Assembly (NCBI RefSeq): GCF_000016425.1
Contig: NC_009380.1
Span: forward strand, 4,592,144 to 4,656,143
DNA length: 64,000 nucleotides
Direction: 5' to 3'
Origin: Salinispora tropica CNB-440
GTDB lineage: Bacteria; Actinomycetota; Actinomycetes; Mycobacteriales; Micromonosporaceae
In this document: positions 14,459 to 23,900 of the stretch, one piece after another
How positions within the stretch are numbered: position 1 is the stretch's first letter
Layout: every line of letters begins with the position of its first letter
Translations under genes and position numbers: made by a program
The notes under the pieces: model-generated
Seen by the model: the letters and a program-made list of their open reading frames with translations, nothing else
Told to the model about the DNA's origin: nothing
Database searches by the model: none

Positions 14459-15515
14459 AGAGGGATTCGAGCGCGTGCCGGGCCGGGCCCGGCGGCAGCG
14501 GCGCAAGCTGCGCGCGCGCTTCCTCGGCACGGCTACGGACCGTCTCCCGCGCCCGCTTCAACGCCGGGCTCTCCCGGAGCAGTCCGAGCGCCTCGGCGTG
14601 CAGTTCGTCATCGGTCAGCGGACCGACCGCCAGGACCTCCCGAAGCCGCACCGACGCGGCGTCCGCGTCGTCCGAGGCGAGTGCATACAACACCGGCAGG
14701 GTGGGGACACCCTCACGGAGATCGGTCCCCGGCGTCTTGCCGGAGCGCTCCGCCTCACTGGAGATGTCCAACAGGTCGTCGGAGAGCTGGAAGGCGACCC
14801 CGATCGCCTCACCGTAACCAGCCAGTGCCTGGGTGTGCGTCGGGCTGGCCCCGCTGAACATCCCACCGAACCGGGCCGCGGTAGCGATCAGCGAGCCGGT
14901 CTTCTCAGCGATCACGTGCAGGTGGTGCGCCACCGGATCCACACCGGGACGCGGCCCCACGGTTTCGGCGATCTGGCCGTGCACCAAGCGCGCGAAGGTC
15001 CGCGCCTGCAGTCGGACCGCCTCGGTGCCCAGATCCGCGGAGATGTCCGCGGCGCGGGCGAAGAGATAGTCACCGACCAGGATGGCCACCGAGTTCGTCC
15101 ACCGCGAGTTGGCGCTCGGGGCCCCCCGGCGCACCGGCGCCTCGTCCATGACGTCGTCGTGGTAAAGCGTGGCCAGGTGGGTGAGCTCCACCACCACGGC
15201 GGCCGGCACGACCTGCTCCCGAGTCGGATCCCCGAACTGGGCGCCGAGCGCCACCAGCAGCGGGCGGAACCGCTTGCCACCGGCGTCAAGGAGGTGCCGG
15301 GCGGCCTCGGTGACGAACGGGTCGGCGCTGGCGACATCAGCCCGCAGCGCGGCCTCGACCCCCTCCAGCACCCGAAACGCTGAATCCGGGAGCCCCGCGT
15401 CGATTGGGTGCAGCCCGACGGCACCCAACTGACCTGCGCCGCCCCGGTCGGAGCGACTGCCCACGCCAGTGGCACCCGAGAGCTTGTCAGCCGGATTCAC
15501 CACGCCTCCCACCAT
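14430..15515 (-). CDS. Long-chain polyprenyl diphosphate synthase
   Basis: This trans-prenyltransferase elongates allylic diphosphates with isopentenyl diphosphate, most likely giving the side chain of menaquinone given its place behind nuo. The two Asp-rich motifs are clear: DDVMD followed by the Arg pair (APVRRG), and DDLLD near residue 240. GGKRFRPLL is the usual IPP-binding element. There are 361 residues including an N-terminal extension of about 40 residues without family sequence. An ATG at 15515 and a GTG at 15500 (closer to GGGAGG) are both possible starts. The nuo terminator upstream at 15594 suggests a separate promoter. Chain length cannot be read reliably. Confidence 0.88.
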   Translation of the reverse strand: MVGGVVNPADKLSGATGVGSRSDRGGAGQLGAVGLHPIDAGLPDSAFRVLEGVEAALRADVASADPFVTEAARHLLDAGGKRFRPLLVALGAQFGDPTREQVVPAAVVVELTHLATLYHDDVMDEAPVRRGAPSANSRWTNSVAILVGDYLFARAADISADLGTEAVRLQARTFARLVHGQIAETVGPRPGVDPVAHHLHVIAEKTGSLIATAARFGGMFSGASPTHTQALAGYGEAIGVAFQLSDDLLDISSEAERSGKTPGTDLREGVPTLPVLYALASDDADAASVRLREVLAVGPLTDDELHAEALGLLRESPALKRARETVRSRAEEARAQLAPLPPGPARHALESLCDQIADRTG

Positions 15516-15593
15516 GCCACACCAGTACCATCAGCCCCGGGGCGGGGATGACCGAAGGACTCATCGAATACGCCCATGACCTCTGAGAACAGC

Positions 15594-15628
15594 CCGGGGC
15601 CGGCACGGAGGTCACGTGCCGGCCCCGG
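15594..15628 (-). terminator. Terminator of the nuo operon
   Basis: A perfect 13-bp GC stem (CCGGGGCCGGCAC / GTGCCGGCCCCGG, 9-nt loop) begins 13 nt after the nuoN stop. The minus-strand continuation is GCTGTTCTCAG, with no long T tract. Confidence 0.8.
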
Positions 15629-15640
15629 ATCAGCGGTGTG

Positions 15641-17194
15641 TCACCGCACGAACTCTGCGGCTCCCGCGGCGAGATCGAGCAGCGGGTCCGGAAACACCCC
15701 GAGCGCCAAGGTGGCGACCACACCGATCGTCAGCGCGGCCGAGGTCAGCCAGCCCGGCACGACGACGGCGGGAGTGGACTCGCCGGGCTCGGAGAGCCAC
15801 ATCAGCACGACCACCCGCAGATACGGGAAGGCGAGCACCATGCTGGTCAGCACGCCGGCGATCACCAACCAACCCTGACCACCGTCGAACGCCGCGCTGA
15901 AGACCGCGAACTTGCTCGTGAATCCGCTGGTCAACGGAATACCGGCGAAGGCGAGCAGGATGAAGGTGAACAGCCCGGCATAGAAGGGGGAGCGCTGGCC
16001 CAGACCCGCCCAGCGGGACAGGTGGGTGGCCTCGCCGTCCGCGTCCCGGACCAGGGTGACCACGGCGAACGCGGCCAGCACCGAGAAGCCGTAGGCGACC
16101 AGGTAGAACATCGTCCCGGAGACCCCTTCGCTGGTCGGCGCGAGCACCCCGACCAGCAGATACCCCGCGTTGGCGATCGAGGAGTACGCGAGCAGCCGCT
16201 TGATGTCGGTCTGGGTGACCGCCAGCACTGCCCCGACGAGCATGGTCAGCACCGCTACCACGCCGAGGATCGGAGTGAAGTCCCAGCGGGCCCCCTCGAA
16301 GGCGACGTGGAAGACCCGCAGCAGGGCACCGAACGCCGCGACCTTCGTGCAGGCTGCCATGAAGCCGGTGATCGGGGTGGGCGCCCCCTGGTAGACGTCC
16401 GGCGTCCAGACGTGGAACGGCGCGGCGCCGGCCTTGAACAGCAGGCCGATAGCGATCAGCGCCATACCGCCGAAGAGCAGCACCGAGCTGGACGGGCTCT
16501 CCGCGACCGCCGCGTGGATGGTGGCGAAGTCAACCCCCGCCGCACGGTCGGGGATGCCGGCGGTGAAGCCGTACACCAACGCGACGCCGAAGAGGAAGAA
16601 CGCCGAGGCGTACGCGCCGAGCAGGAAGTACTTCATCGCCGCCTCCTGGCTCAGCAGCCGCCGACGGCGAGCCAGCGCGCAGAGCAGGTAGAGCGGAAGC
16701 GAGAAGACCTCGAGCGCGATGAACATGGTCAGCAGGTCGTTCGCCGCCACGAAGATCAGCATGCCCCCGACCGCGAAGCTGGTCAGCGGGTACACCTCGG
16801 TCAGACCGGGGGCCCCTTCGGCCTGCCGACGGTCGTCCGCCGACTCGGCGGTCACCGCCGCCTGAGCCACGAACGCCCCGCCGCGCTCGACCGTACGCTC
16901 CCCGATGAGCAGCAGGGCCATCGCGGCCAGCACCAGGATCGCGCCCTGCAGGAAGAGCGCCGGTCCATCGATGGCGATCGCCCCACCGATGGTGATCAGA
17001 CGGTCATTGGCGTTCAACACCACCATGGTCAGCGCGCCGAGCACCGCCAGCAGCGCTACCGTGAGCTGCACCACGTGCCGCAGCCGGCGCGGCACGAACG
17101 CCTCGACCAGGACACCGACCAGAGCGGCGCCCAGCAGGATGAGCGTCGGCGCGAGCGCCGCGTAGTCGATCGACGGAAGCTTCAGCTCGCTCAC
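15641..17194 (-). CDS. nuoN: NADH-quinone oxidoreductase subunit N
   Basis: NuoN is one of the three antiporter-like proton-pumping membrane subunits of complex I. The 517 residues form about 14 hydrophobic helices. Expected charged residues sit in the membrane: a Lys in the FKAGAAPFHVWTPDVYQGAPTP block and the Glu in the helix around LEVFSLPLYLLCAL. The GTG start overlaps the nuoM stop (GTGA). It is the last gene of the operon; a strong hairpin follows 13 nt downstream. Confidence 0.95.
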   Translation of the reverse strand: MSELKLPSIDYAALAPTLILLGAALVGVLVEAFVPRRLRHVVQLTVALLAVLGALTMVVLNANDRLITIGGAIAIDGPALFLQGAILVLAAMALLLIGERTVERGGAFVAQAAVTAESADDRRQAEGAPGLTEVYPLTSFAVGGMLIFVAANDLLTMFIALEVFSLPLYLLCALARRRRLLSQEAAMKYFLLGAYASAFFLFGVALVYGFTAGIPDRAAGVDFATIHAAVAESPSSSVLLFGGMALIAIGLLFKAGAAPFHVWTPDVYQGAPTPITGFMAACTKVAAFGALLRVFHVAFEGARWDFTPILGVVAVLTMLVGAVLAVTQTDIKRLLAYSSIANAGYLLVGVLAPTSEGVSGTMFYLVAYGFSVLAAFAVVTLVRDADGEATHLSRWAGLGQRSPFYAGLFTFILLAFAGIPLTSGFTSKFAVFSAAFDGGQGWLVIAGVLTSMVLAFPYLRVVVLMWLSEPGESTPAVVVPGWLTSAALTIGVVATLALGVFPDPLLDLAAGAAEFVR

Positions 17195-18723
17195 CGGCTC
17201 GCCTCCTGTGGAGTTCCGGCCGACGGGGCCGGGTCAGTCTTGCCGATATCCTGCATCGTCGCCTGGACAGCAGGGTTGATGACATCCGTGACCGGCTTCG
17301 GGTAGAAGCCAAGCAGCACGATCAGCGCGACCAGCGGGGCCACCACGACCTTCTCGCGCAGGTTCAGGTCACGCTTCATGCCCTCGACCTCGGTCAACGC
17401 CGGGTTGAGCGTGCCCTGGGTGGTGCGTTGCACCATCCACAGCACGTATGCGGCGGCCAGGATGATCCCGACCGTGGCGATCACCGCCACCGGCTTGTTC
17501 ACCGAGAAGGTGCCGATCAACACCAGGAACTCGGAGATGAACGGTGCGGTGCCGGGCAGCGCCAGCGAGGCGAGACCAGCGAAGAAGAGCACTCCGGCCA
17601 GCAGCGGAACCAGCTTTCCGGCGCCGCCGAAGTCGCTGATCAACGCAGAGCCTCGGCGGGCGACCAGCATCCCGACCACCAGGAAGAGCAGACCGGTGGC
17701 GAGCCCGTGGTTGACCATGTAGAGCACCGCACCGGTGGCCGCCTGGCTGGTGAACGCGAAGATGCCGATCCCGATGAAGCCGAAGTGCGCGATCGAGGTG
17801 TACGACACCAGCCGCTTCAGGTCGTTCTGACCGACCGCGAGCAGCGCCGCGTAGATGATGCCGATCACGCCCAGCGCCAGCGCCCACGGCGCGAACCACT
17901 TGGCCGCGTCCGGGAACAGTGGAAGGCAGTAGCGCAGAATGCCGAACGTTCCGACCTTGTCGAGCACACCGACCAGCAACGCGGCGGCACCGGCGGGGGC
18001 AGCGCCACCGGCGTCCGGCAGCCAGGTGTGGAACGGAAAGAACGGCGCCTTGATGGCGAAGGCGACGAAGAAGCCGAGGAACAGCCAGCGCTCGGCACCG
18101 GTGGAGATGTCCACCTGCGACAGCGCCACCCAGTCGAAGGTCTTTCCACCGACCACCCAGAGGCCGATCACCGCGGCGAGCATGAACAAGCCGCCGACCA
18201 GCGAGTAGAGGAAGAACTTCACGGCCGCGTACTGCCGCTGGTGTCCGCCGTAACTTCCGATGAGGAAGTACATCGGCACGAGCATGACCTCGAAGAACAC
18301 GTAGAAGAGGAAGACGTCGGCGGCGGCGAAGACGCCGATCATCGTGCACTCGAGCACCAGCAACAGGGCGAAGTAGACCGGTACCGACCGCTTGGACGAC
18401 TCGGCATCGTGCCAGGACGCAAGGATCACCAGCGGCACCAGCAACGCGATCAGCATCAGCATAACCAGCGCGATGCCGTCGGCGGCGAAGGTGAAGTTGA
18501 CGCCCCAGTTCGGAATCCACGGATAGGACTCGCGGAACTGGAACCGGTCACCACCGGTCTGCCAGGTCACCCACATGACCACCGAGAGCACCAGCACCAG
18601 CAGTGACCAGCCGAGCGCCACCTGTTTGGCCAGCTCCGGCCGGCGGCGGGGCAGGACGGCGACCACCAGGGCACCGACCAGCGGCGCCACGGTGAGCACC
18701 GAGAGAAACGGGAAGTCGGACAT
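17191..18723 (-). CDS. nuoM: NADH-quinone oxidoreductase subunit M
   Basis: NuoM is a proton-pumping antiporter-like subunit of complex I. The 510-residue protein has about 14 transmembrane helices; the diagnostic block KAPFFPFHTWLPDAGGAAPAG carries the pumping Lys and the HTWLPDA motif, and FEVMLVPMYFLIGSYGG carries the conserved Glu. A soluble C-terminal tail of about 60 residues is Pro/Ala-rich. The ATG is separated from nuoL by 82 nt, one of the larger gaps in the operon; this gap shows no copy of the intergenic repeat. Confidence 0.95.
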   Translation of the reverse strand: MSDFPFLSVLTVAPLVGALVVAVLPRRRPELAKQVALGWSLLVLVLSVVMWVTWQTGGDRFQFRESYPWIPNWGVNFTFAADGIALVMLMLIALLVPLVILASWHDAESSKRSVPVYFALLLVLECTMIGVFAAADVFLFYVFFEVMLVPMYFLIGSYGGHQRQYAAVKFFLYSLVGGLFMLAAVIGLWVVGGKTFDWVALSQVDISTGAERWLFLGFFVAFAIKAPFFPFHTWLPDAGGAAPAGAAALLVGVLDKVGTFGILRYCLPLFPDAAKWFAPWALALGVIGIIYAALLAVGQNDLKRLVSYTSIAHFGFIGIGIFAFTSQAATGAVLYMVNHGLATGLLFLVVGMLVARRGSALISDFGGAGKLVPLLAGVLFFAGLASLALPGTAPFISEFLVLIGTFSVNKPVAVIATVGIILAAAYVLWMVQRTTQGTLNPALTEVEGMKRDLNLREKVVVAPLVALIVLLGFYPKPVTDVINPAVQATMQDIGKTDPAPSAGTPQEASR

Positions 18724-18805
18724 TACGCGGCCTTACCTCCGTCGTCACTGAGCGGTCCGCCGACGGCGGCCACCGCGGGGTTCCCCGACCGCCTCCTGAG
18801 GTCGA

Positions 18806-20764
18806 TCACACCAGCCACCCCGCCTCGATAGCCAGGAAGGCCGCCACCACCAGCAAGGCACCGGCCAGGATCGAGGTGGCGTACGACCGGACGAAGCCGG
18901 TCTGCAACCGCCGGAGCCGGCCCGAGCCGCCGCCGACCCCGGCGGCGAGGGCGTTGACCAGCCCGTCGATGCCCCGGTTGTCCAGGTAGACCAGCGCCCG
19001 GGTGAGGAAGATGCCCGGCTTCTCGAACACCGCCTCGTTGACGGCGTCGGTGTAGAGGTTCTTCCGGGCGGCGGTGACCAGCACCCCTGCCGGCTGCGGC
19101 TCGGTGGCCGTGCCGGTCCGGAACAGGAACCAGGCGAGCCCGGCGCCGATCACGGTTACCGCGATCGACAGGATCGTGATGGCGAGGTGCGAGAGCACCG
19201 TCTCGTGCGCGGCCTCCGAGCCACCACCGAGTCCGGCGGTCGCCTCCAGCCACTCGGGGACGGGCCCGACCATCAGGGCTCCGGCGCCGATCGAGCCGAC
19301 CGCGAGCAGGATCAGCGGGATCGTCATCAGCTTCGGTGACTCGTGCGGGTGGTCGATCTCCTCGGTCCAGCGAGCCGGACCGTGGAAGGTGAGCACGAAC
19401 AGCCGAGTCATGTAGAACGCGGTCAGCCCGGCACCGAGCAGGGCGGCCAGGCCGAACAGCCAGGCCGTCCAGTCGTCCCGCTCGAACGCGGCCACGATGA
19501 TCGGCTCCTTGGAGAAGAAGCCGGAGAACGGCGGCAGGCCGATGATCGCCAACCAGCCGGCCATGAAGGTCAGCCAGGTGACCTTCATGTACTTCGCCAG
19601 CCCACCGAAGCGCCGGATGTCGACCTGGTCCTTCATCCCATGCATCACCGAGCCGGCGCCCAGGAACATGTTGGCCTTGAAGAAGCCGTGCGCCAACAGA
19701 TGCACGATAGCCAGCGCGTACGCCGCACCACCGAGGCCGACGCCGAGGAACATGTAACCGATCTGGCTCACCGTTGACCAGGCGAGCACCCGCTTGATGT
19801 CGTCCTTCGCCATGCCGATGATGGCGCCGAGCAGCAACGTCAGCACGCCGACGCTCACCACGACCAGTTGCAGCGTCGAGTTCGCCGAGAAGATCGGGTT
19901 GGAGCGGGCAATCAGGTACACACCCGCGGTGACCATGGTGGCCGCGTGGATGAGCGCGGAGACCGGGGTCGGGCCCTCCATCGCGTCCGGAAGCCACGCC
20001 TGCAGCGGAAACTGGCCCGACTTACCGGCCGCGCCGAGCAGCAGGAGCAGGCCGAGTAGCAGGACCGTGGTGGCGGTCAGCGACCCGACACCGGTGAAGA
20101 CCTCGTCGTACTGTGTGGTGCCCAGGGTGGCGAACATGATGAAGATGCCGATCGCCAGGCCGGCGTCGCCGACCCGGTTCATCAGGAACGCCTTCTTACC
20201 GGCGGTGGCGGCGGCGGGCCGCTCGTACCAGAAGGAGATCAGCAGGTACGACGCCAGCCCGACGCCCTCCCAGCCGAAGTAGAGCATCACGTAGTTGTTG
20301 CCGAGCACCAGCAGGAGCATGGCGGCGACGAACAGGTTGAAGTACCCGAAGAAGCGCCGACGCCCTGGGTCGTGGGCCATGTACTCCACCGCGTACAGGT
20401 GGATCAGGAAGCCCACCCCGGTGATCAGCAGTACGAAAACCGCCGCCAGCGGGTCGAAGAGCAGGCCGAAGTCCACTCGCAGGTCGCCGACCGCGATGAA
20501 GTCCCAGAGGCTCAGCTCAACGGACCGGTTCTCCAGACCTCGTAGCTGGAAGAAGTAGGTCAGGCCAAGCAGGAACGCGACACCGACCGACGCGACACCC
20601 AGCCAGTGCCCCCACCGGTCCGCCCGACGGCCGAGTAGCAGCAGGATCGCCGCGCTGACCAGTGGGATCGCCACCAGCAGCCAGACACTGCCGAGCAACC
20701 CGTCGGCGGTCCCGTACGTGACGGTGCCCACCGGCTCGACGGGGGCTTTCGCCAGAATCTCCAT
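18806..20764 (-). CDS. nuoL: NADH-quinone oxidoreductase subunit L
   Basis: NuoL is the distal pumping subunit of complex I, with the long lateral helix at its C-terminus. The 652 residues include LYFGWEGVGLASYLLISFWYE (with its Glu), KSGQFPLQAWLPDAMEGPTPV (with the pumping Lys) and HAATMVTAGVYL. Start choice is ATG at 20764 with GAGGGG 9 nt upstream; a GTG directly before it is also possible. It follows nuoK by 13 nt. Confidence 0.95.
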   Translation of the reverse strand: MEILAKAPVEPVGTVTYGTADGLLGSVWLLVAIPLVSAAILLLLGRRADRWGHWLGVASVGVAFLLGLTYFFQLRGLENRSVELSLWDFIAVGDLRVDFGLLFDPLAAVFVLLITGVGFLIHLYAVEYMAHDPGRRRFFGYFNLFVAAMLLLVLGNNYVMLYFGWEGVGLASYLLISFWYERPAAATAGKKAFLMNRVGDAGLAIGIFIMFATLGTTQYDEVFTGVGSLTATTVLLLGLLLLLGAAGKSGQFPLQAWLPDAMEGPTPVSALIHAATMVTAGVYLIARSNPIFSANSTLQLVVVSVGVLTLLLGAIIGMAKDDIKRVLAWSTVSQIGYMFLGVGLGGAAYALAIVHLLAHGFFKANMFLGAGSVMHGMKDQVDIRRFGGLAKYMKVTWLTFMAGWLAIIGLPPFSGFFSKEPIIVAAFERDDWTAWLFGLAALLGAGLTAFYMTRLFVLTFHGPARWTEEIDHPHESPKLMTIPLILLAVGSIGAGALMVGPVPEWLEATAGLGGGSEAAHETVLSHLAITILSIAVTVIGAGLAWFLFRTGTATEPQPAGVLVTAARKNLYTDAVNEAVFEKPGIFLTRALVYLDNRGIDGLVNALAAGVGGGSGRLRRLQTGFVRSYATSILAGALLVVAAFLAIEAGWLV

Positions 20765-20777
20765 CACCGCAGGCCCC

Positions 20778-21095
20778 TCAGTACTTCAGCAGGTTGGCGT
20801 CGTCGACGCTCGCCGAGCGCCGGGTCCGGTAGATCGCCATGATGATCGCGAGTCCGACCACGACCTCGGCCGCGGCCACCACCATCACGAAGAACGCCAT
20901 GATCTGCCCGTTGAGGTCACCGTTGATCCGGCTGAAGGTGACCAGGGTCAGATTGGCCGCATTGAGCATCAGCTCGACACACATGAACAGCACGATCGCG
21001 TTCCGCCGGACGAGTACCCCGGCGGCGCCGATGGTGAACAGCACCGCGGCGAGGACCAGGTAGTAGTTCGGTTCGACCGAGAAGAACTCGTTCAC
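20778..21095 (-). CDS. nuoK: NADH-quinone oxidoreductase subunit K
   Basis: A small three-helix membrane subunit of complex I (105 residues) that carries buried Glu residues of the proton path, seen here in LFMCVELMLNAANLTLV and FFVMVVAAAEVVVGLAI. It is related to MnhC/MrpC antiporter subunits. The GTG start overlaps the nuoJ stop (GTGA). Confidence 0.95.
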   Translation of the reverse strand: MNEFFSVEPNYYLVLAAVLFTIGAAGVLVRRNAIVLFMCVELMLNAANLTLVTFSRINGDLNGQIMAFFVMVVAAAEVVVGLAIIMAIYRTRRSASVDDANLLKY

Positions 21096-21862
21096 TTTTC
21101 GGTCCCCTTCAACGTCGTGTCCTCGACGGTCAGCTCACGGACCGGCAGGATTTCCGGGGTGCTCTGCTCGGCCAGCCGGCCGTCGGGCAGGCGGGCCGGC
21201 GTGGCGACCGACGACGAGGTGGCGAACACGCCCGGGCCCGGCTTCGGGCCGGGGTAGTTACCGGGGCGGAACCGCGCCTTCATGGTGGCGACCTGATCCA
21301 TCCGGTCCTCCCGGCGCCGCTCGATGTGCGCCAGCACCATCGCACCGACCGCCGCCGTGATCAGCAGCGCCGAGGTCAGCTCGAAGGCGAGGACGTACTT
21401 GGTGAACAGCAGCCGGGCGATGCCCTGCACGTTGCCCTCGGCGTTAGCCGTGGTGAGTCCGACGGCGGTGCTACCGGCCAGCGCCCGGTACATGCCGGTA
21501 CCGACGAGTCCGGCGAACCCGACGCCGAGGACGAGCGCCGCGATCCGCTGGCCGCGCAGCGTCTCGATCAACGAATCCGAGGCGCCGCGGCCCACCAGCA
21601 TCAGCACGAAGAGGAACAACATCATGATCGCGCCGGTGTAGACGATGATCTGCACCACGCCGATGAACGGCCCGGCCTGGAGCACGTAGAAGATGCCCAG
21701 GCAGAGCATCGTCAGGACCAGCATCAGCGCCGAGTGCACCGCGTTACGGGCAGCGACCATGCCGATCGCGCCGATCAGCGCCAGCGGGGCGAGGATCCAG
21801 AAGGTGACCGCCTCACCTCCGGATACCGAACCCGCCGCGGCGAGCACCGTCTGCGTGGTCAT
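21092..21862 (-). CDS. nuoJ: NADH-quinone oxidoreductase subunit J
   Basis: The 256-residue membrane subunit has five helices in its first 170 residues (NAVHSALMLVLTMLCLGIFY, then FIGVVQIIVYTGAIMMLFLF with the pi-bulge helix that gates quinone-coupled pumping). The C-terminal about 80 residues are hydrophilic and Pro/Arg-rich (FRPGNYPGPKPGPG), an actinobacterial extension. The ATG overlaps the nuoI stop (ATGA). Confidence 0.95.
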   Translation of the reverse strand: MTTQTVLAAAGSVSGGEAVTFWILAPLALIGAIGMVAARNAVHSALMLVLTMLCLGIFYVLQAGPFIGVVQIIVYTGAIMMLFLFVLMLVGRGASDSLIETLRGQRIAALVLGVGFAGLVGTGMYRALAGSTAVGLTTANAEGNVQGIARLLFTKYVLAFELTSALLITAAVGAMVLAHIERRREDRMDQVATMKARFRPGNYPGPKPGPGVFATSSSVATPARLPDGRLAEQSTPEILPVRELTVEDTTLKGTEK

Positions 21863-22494
21863 GCTCCGTCTCCCTTGTCCGCCCGCTCTGCGGCCTGGTC
21901 GGCGCCGGGGAACTGCACACCGGGGTGCTCGCTGATCCGGTAGCGGCCGGGGCCCATCGGCGAGCGCTCCGCCCCGGCGGAGGTGCCCGGGTTCTCCAGC
22001 GCGCCGACGTAGTAGTCCTTCTCGCTGTCGCCCAGCCGCATCGGGTGCGGCGGCTGCTCCATGCCGGACAGCAGCGGTGCCAGGAGCTGCTCCTTGGTGA
22101 AGATCAGGTCCTGTCGGTTGTCCCGGGCCAGCTCATACTCGTTGCTCATGGTCAACGAACGGGTCGGGCACGCCTCGATGCAGAGTCCACAGAAGATGCA
22201 CCGGGCGTAGTTGATCTGGTAGACGCTGGCGTATCGCTCACCGGGGGAGAAACGCTCCTCCTCCGTGTTGTCGCCACCCTCCACGTAGATCGCGTCCGCC
22301 GGGCAGGCCCACGCACACAGCTCACAGCCGATGCACTTCTCCAGGCCGTCCGGGTGCCGGTTGAGGATGTGCCGCCCGTGATAGCGCGGCGCCGCGACCG
22401 GCGGCTTGAACGGGTAGTCGGTGGTGACGACCTTCTTGAACATGTGCGAGAAGGTGACCCCGAAGCCCTTGAACGTTCCGGTGATCGCGCCCAC
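21859..22494 (-). CDS. nuoI: NADH-quinone oxidoreductase subunit I (two 4Fe-4S ferredoxin)
   Basis: NuoI carries clusters N6a and N6b that pass electrons from NuoG towards NuoB. Both 8-Fe ferredoxin motifs are intact: CIGCELCAWACP and CIFCGLCIEACP. The 211-residue form starts at a GTG (VGAITGTFKGFG) 1 nt after the nuoH stop, with GGGAGG 6 nt upstream; the frame stays open into nuoH but has no family sequence there. The C-terminal about 70 residues are a hydrophilic extension. Confidence 0.95.
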   Translation of the reverse strand: MGAITGTFKGFGVTFSHMFKKVVTTDYPFKPPVAAPRYHGRHILNRHPDGLEKCIGCELCAWACPADAIYVEGGDNTEEERFSPGERYASVYQINYARCIFCGLCIEACPTRSLTMSNEYELARDNRQDLIFTKEQLLAPLLSGMEQPPHPMRLGDSEKDYYVGALENPGTSAGAERSPMGPGRYRISEHPGVQFPGADQAAERADKGDGA

Positions 22495-22495
22495 G

Positions 22496-23839
22496 TCACA
22501 CCTCCCTGGAGTCCGTGTCGGCGAGGTTGGCCGGCTCCCGCTCGGCGACAATGCGCTGGGTCCGCGGGCTTGGTGGTACCTGAAGGTCCAGCGGCGGCAG
22601 CGGGAAGCTACCCGGAGGCCGGTTGTTGACCTCCTCGGCCAGCGTCGGTTTCGGTGCCCTCCCACGGCTCGGCCAGATCATGGTGACGATCAGCACCACA
22701 CCGGCGATGGCCCCGTACACGATCAGCCGGTCCGCGCGCTCCCAGCCCTGGGTCTTCAGCCAGCCCGCCAGCACCAGGATCCACACCAGGTTGAGCGGGA
22801 GCAGAACCTTCCAGCCGAGGCGCATGAACTGGTCGTAGCGGAGCCGGGGCAGGGTGCCCCGCAGCCAGACGAAGACGAAGACCAGGACGAGGACCTTGCC
22901 GAAGAACCACAGCATCGGCCACCAGCCGGAGTTCGCCCCGTCCCAGATGGTGAGCGGCCAGGGCGCGCGCCAGCCGCCGAGGAAGAGCGTCACCGTGAAC
23001 GCCGACATGGTCACCATGGCGACGTACTCGGAAAGCATGATCAGCGCGAACTTCAGCGAGCTGTACTCCGTCATGAAGCCGGCGACCAGCTCGGACTCCG
23101 CCTCGGGCAGGTCGAACGGGGCCCGGTTGGTCTCGCCGACGATGGCGATGAAGAAGATGACGAAGCTCGGGAAGAGCAGGATCGCGTACCAGCCGGGCGC
23201 CGCGACGTCGAAGCCGAAGAACTCAAGCTGGGGGCGTTCTCCCTGGGCGGCGACGATCCCGCTGGTCGACATCGTGCCCGAGAGCATGAAGACCGCCACG
23301 ACGGAGAGGCCCAGCGCGATCTCATACGAGATCAGCTGCGCGCTGGAGCGGAGGCCGCCCAGGAGTGGGTAGGTCGACCCGGAGGCCCAGCCCGCCAGCA
23401 CCACGCCGTACACCGCCATCGACGAGCAGGCCAGCACCAGCAGCACCGCCACCGAGACGTCGGTGACCTGCAATGGCGTCTGGTGTCCGAAGATGCTCAC
23501 CATCGGACCGAAGGGCATCACCGACAGCGCGGTGACCGCACAGACGACCGAAATAACCGGCGCGAAGAAGTAGACGACCTTGTCGGCGGAGCGCGGCAGG
23601 ATGTCCTCCTTGAAGGCCATCTTCATGCCGTCCGCGAGCGTCTGGAGCAGGCCGAACGGGCCGAGCTGGTTGGGACCCGGCCGTACCGCCATCCGGCCGA
23701 CGACCCGCCGCTCGAACCAGACGCCGAGCAGCGTGGCCAGCAGGCCGAACGCGAACGCGAAGACGATCTTGATCAGGACCAGCCACCACGGGTCCTGGCC
23801 AAAATCGGCCAGCGTCGGTTCCTGGGCGAGGAAGGTCAC
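22496..23839 (-). CDS. nuoH: NADH-quinone oxidoreductase subunit H
   Basis: NuoH forms the membrane part of the quinone chamber. The 447-residue protein has eight helices and the conserved loops ERRVVGRMAVRPGPNQLGPFG, ETNRAPFDLPEAESELVAGF and RYDQFMRLGWKVLLPLNL (in parts). Its C-terminal tail is a soluble Pro/Arg-rich extension of about 60 residues. GTG at 23839 is preferred over GTG at 23848 because an AAAGGTG ribosome site fits it. The 61-nt gap after nuoG carries a diverged copy of the operon's intergenic repeat. Confidence 0.95.
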   Translation of the reverse strand: MTFLAQEPTLADFGQDPWWLVLIKIVFAFAFGLLATLLGVWFERRVVGRMAVRPGPNQLGPFGLLQTLADGMKMAFKEDILPRSADKVVYFFAPVISVVCAVTALSVMPFGPMVSIFGHQTPLQVTDVSVAVLLVLACSSMAVYGVVLAGWASGSTYPLLGGLRSSAQLISYEIALGLSVVAVFMLSGTMSTSGIVAAQGERPQLEFFGFDVAAPGWYAILLFPSFVIFFIAIVGETNRAPFDLPEAESELVAGFMTEYSSLKFALIMLSEYVAMVTMSAFTVTLFLGGWRAPWPLTIWDGANSGWWPMLWFFGKVLVLVFVFVWLRGTLPRLRYDQFMRLGWKVLLPLNLVWILVLAGWLKTQGWERADRLIVYGAIAGVVLIVTMIWPSRGRAPKPTLAEEVNNRPPGSFPLPPLDLQVPPSPRTQRIVAEREPANLADTDSREV

Positions 23840-23845
23840 TGTGCC

Positions 23846-23885
23846 CACCTTTCGGTCGCGACTGCGGGGCTAACTCGCCCCACTC
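23846..23885 (-). repeat. Stop-to-SD intergenic repeat, diverged copy E (nuoG-nuoH)
   Basis: The minus strand keeps AGCCCCGCAGTCGCGACCG followed by AAAGGTG, the nuoH ribosome site. The 5' half is diverged. Confidence 0.55.
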
Positions 23886-23900
23886 GTGCTCTCCCCGCCC

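Noticed and set aside
15638..17305. A 555-codon open frame antisense to nuoN
   Set aside because: Highly charged, low-complexity shadow of an obvious nuoN; no ribosome site or family features.
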